DNA of 41,250 nt. Source: Pseudomonadota bacterium. GTDB lineage: Bacteria > Desulfobacterota > Syntrophia > Syntrophales > UBA5619. Under the pieces are notes generated by a model, which had not been told where the DNA came from, did not search any database, and worked only from the letters and a program-made list of their open reading frames with translations. The translations under genes were made by a program, and so were the position numbers. Shown here in pieces: positions 39,911 to 41,250 of this stretch; positions within the stretch are counted from its first letter, which is position 1; each line of letters opens with the position of its first letter. Where the stretch lies: NCBI GenBank assembly GCA_018827585.1, contig JAHJXP010000187.1, positions 1-41,250 of the forward strand. Reading direction: 5' to 3'.

Positions 39911-40684
39911 CTATATCGGTGTTCCGTCATTCCATCGGGTATCAAATGCATGTATGGTTTCTTTGACAAGGTCAGGAACAAAAGCCGCTTCCAGCCGGAT
40001 GACAAAGGATTCCTTCCCGCCAACGTCTTTCAACCCGTGCCCTAGGATAAGCAATTCAGAAGAACTTACGATATATCGGTCGTGAATCCCTGCATTCGCT
40101 GGAACAAGACGGAATTCGATATTTGGCCTCTCCCGTTTAAAATCGGTCAATGCGCCCTGTAGTTGACGCCCCGTCTCATTCGTCCGAGCCGTTAGGAATC
40201 TGATATGGCATGGTCGTGGGACAAGGTCGAGTGAATCAAGTGTCCGGATTCCGTAGTATGGATCGCAAATGCGAACAACCCCAGAGAGCTGAGATAGTAT
40301 TTCCCGGAGCTTAAGTCTGGCTGATCGTGGCTGATTGGTTTCAATTCGGACAACCGTAATCCTGCCCCCACCCAAAACAGGCTCGATTTCCCTCCGCCCA
40401 CGAATCATCAACTTGTACTCTGTCTCACCGTCTTGATTCCTTGACGCGGAAATTGCACCGCGCGCATTGGCAAGCGCCCGGGCAACAGACAGTCTACGGA
40501 CTGCGACACCGGCCGCCTCAAGGCAGGCTGTAATGTGTTCTGCGGTCAACGTAGAAACCCCGCACCTCTCTTCAGCCACCAACAACGCCGCCAGAGACAA
40601 TTGCCTTGGAGAAGTCAAATCAGCAAGTGCTTCCTTTGTGCCCTTATCAAGGGAAGCAAATGTTTGCAGAAGGCTACCGGACAT
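39911..40684 (-). CDS. Phospholipase-D-like protein (putative nuclease/effector)
   Basis: 257 aa from ATG 40684 (MSGSLLQTFASLDKG). The N-terminal half is helical with a wHTH look (TSPRQLSLAALLVAE, LTAEHITACLEAAGV, ...LANARGAISASR). The C-terminal half contains RICDPYYGIRTLDSL and IHDRYIVSSSELLILGHGLKDVGGKESFVI, the H-D-R-Y then G-H-G-L-K-D pattern of PLD-like nuclease/DNA-processing domains, of which only one half-site is visible (dimerisation would be needed). Its start is 18 bp upstream of the end of the 127-aa gene, so they are translationally coupled. Function unknown; a defence or stress effector role is an inference. Confidence 0.6.
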   Translation of the reverse strand: MSGSLLQTFASLDKGTKEALADLTSPRQLSLAALLVAEERCGVSTLTAEHITACLEAAGVAVRRLSVARALANARGAISASRNQDGETEYKLMIRGRREIEPVLGGGRITVVRIETNQPRSARLKLREILSQLSGVVRICDPYYGIRTLDSLDLVPRPCHIRFLTARTNETGRQLQGALTDFKRERPNIEFRLVPANAGIHDRYIVSSSELLILGHGLKDVGGKESFVIRLEAAFVPDLVKETIHAFDTRWNDGTPI

Positions 40685-40701
40685 CTCTTGATGCGCTCCT
40701 T

Positions 40702-41085
40702 TCACGAAACATAGACCCAACCGTCCTTTTCCTTCAGCCGACGAAGCATCTTCGTTTTCCGAACATGATGTAAAAGAGCGGGAGATATGCTCGGCTGAGC
40801 GTATATGTGCCCCTTTTCTTCCAGCTTCTTCTGAACGTCAGGCAGAGACCGTTTCCCTTTAAAGAAGTTCTCGGATACAAGCTCTGCGATATAACCGACA
40901 GGGCCCTGCTTCTTCTTCCCTTGGGCGCTTTCTGGCTGCCGACTTTTCTTCGGTTTGCTGATCCTTTTGCTTTCTTTCTGCCCCGCAGGAGATGAGCATT
41001 TCGCAAGAAGCAGGGCGACTTCTTCTGCCGTACCCTCGATTTCCACCTTTGTGCCATTTGATAGAACTAGGTGTGCTTTAGCCAT
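40702..41085 (-). CDS. 127-aa conserved protein with C-terminal wHTH-like region
   Basis: Starts MAKAHLVLSNGTKVEIEGTA, a small beta-rich start, then a Lys/Ser/Gln-rich linker (about residues 38-62) and a C-terminal domain (GPVGYIAELVSENFFKG, SLPDVQKKLEEKGHIYAQPSISPALLHHVRKTKMLRRL...GWVYV) that resembles a winged-helix module. The start is 23 nt after the R' box of attC H. It shares the cassette with the PLD-like gene downstream. It probably binds DNA or regulates its partner (inference). Confidence 0.65.
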   Translation of the reverse strand: MAKAHLVLSNGTKVEIEGTAEEVALLLAKCSSPAGQKESKRISKPKKSRQPESAQGKKKQGPVGYIAELVSENFFKGKRSLPDVQKKLEEKGHIYAQPSISPALLHHVRKTKMLRRLKEKDGWVYVS

Positions 41086-41107
41086 ACTCTTCTCCTTTCT
41101 TTATTAC

Positions 41108-41250
41108 CGCCAACGCGCTGCGGATCAGCGGCTGACGTACACGCGAGCTTGCTCGCGGGAACGGCTGACCGCTGCATTCGCTTGATGGACCGGCGCGAAG
41201 CGCCGGGACAGAAAGCGGATGGTAATCCGCAGCGCGATGGCGCGGCGCGT
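41108..41250 (-). repeat. Integron attC site H, partial at the window end
   Basis: The minus strand closes with GTTGGCG (41114-41108) after a CCGCTGATCCGCAGC arm. Further right are palindromes (CCGGCGC-gaa-GCGCCGG at 41170-41187; GCGGAT-ggta-ATCCGC near 41216-41231). The R'' end is not visible, so the site and the array continue beyond the window. Confidence 0.5.

Overview
The window looks like a chromosome segment of an anaerobic, GC-rich bacterium, most likely of the deltaproteobacterial (Desulfobacterota, Syntrophus/Geobacter-like) type. This is an inference from a selenocysteine tRNA beside moeA, a fumarate reductase/succinate dehydrogenase with class I fumarase, TAXI-type TRAP transport, and chromosomal-integron traces. 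No rRNA or other lineage marker is present to prove it.

Layout. (1) 1-1640: selC (tRNA-Sec, minus) with its terminator, and moeA (minus). (2) 1765-10385: a tightly overlapping plus-strand operon mfd - PpiC lipoprotein - SurA-like isomerase - uvrA, joining nucleotide-excision repair to envelope protein folding. (3) 10449-14443: a low-GC accessory block. It holds a Phd/RelE-type toxin-antitoxin pair, a 152-bp MITE-like element, an IS4-family insertion with a 9-bp target duplication, and three minus-strand genes each closed by an attC-like inverted repeat. The block ends at a decayed plus-strand integron-integrase 5' fragment, so it reads as a relic integron. (4) 14451-21120: murI; a promoter/terminator leader with a 42-aa ORF, a DEAD-box helicase and a YgjP-like metalloprotease; a truncated QueG-like fragment ending in a 119-bp repeat; a LapA-like protein; a cyclophilin-like protein; a broken N-formylglutamate amidohydrolase; and a three-gene ArsA/GET3-like module. 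(5) 21199-24685: cstA, a second integrase relic, panE, and the second copy of the 119-bp repeat. (6) 24686-34674: a minus-strand organic-acid block, made of a TAXI-TRAP permease and binding protein with their own promoter, fumarase beta and alpha, a MmgE/PrpD dehydratase, and a succinate dehydrogenase/fumarate reductase with iron-sulfur, flavoprotein and fused cytochrome b subunits.

(7) 34952-41250: the distal part of a second, apparently intact integron cassette array. All genes are on the minus strand and groups of one or two genes are separated by attC sites. The cassettes carry two conserved small proteins (one a zinc ribbon), a HigBA toxin-antitoxin pair, a 69-aa conserved small protein, a gene-less cassette, a BglII/BstYI-like restriction-modification pair, a membrane-anchored protein of unknown role, and a two-gene module with a PLD-like protein. 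The array must continue, and its integrase should lie, beyond the right end of the window. Several of its attC sites are enlarged by shared palindromic modules.

The points most worth a second look are the two integron loci, the palindrome-expanded attC sites, the PLD-like and PD-(D/E)XK-like cassette genes as possible defence functions, and the ArsA-centred three-gene module.
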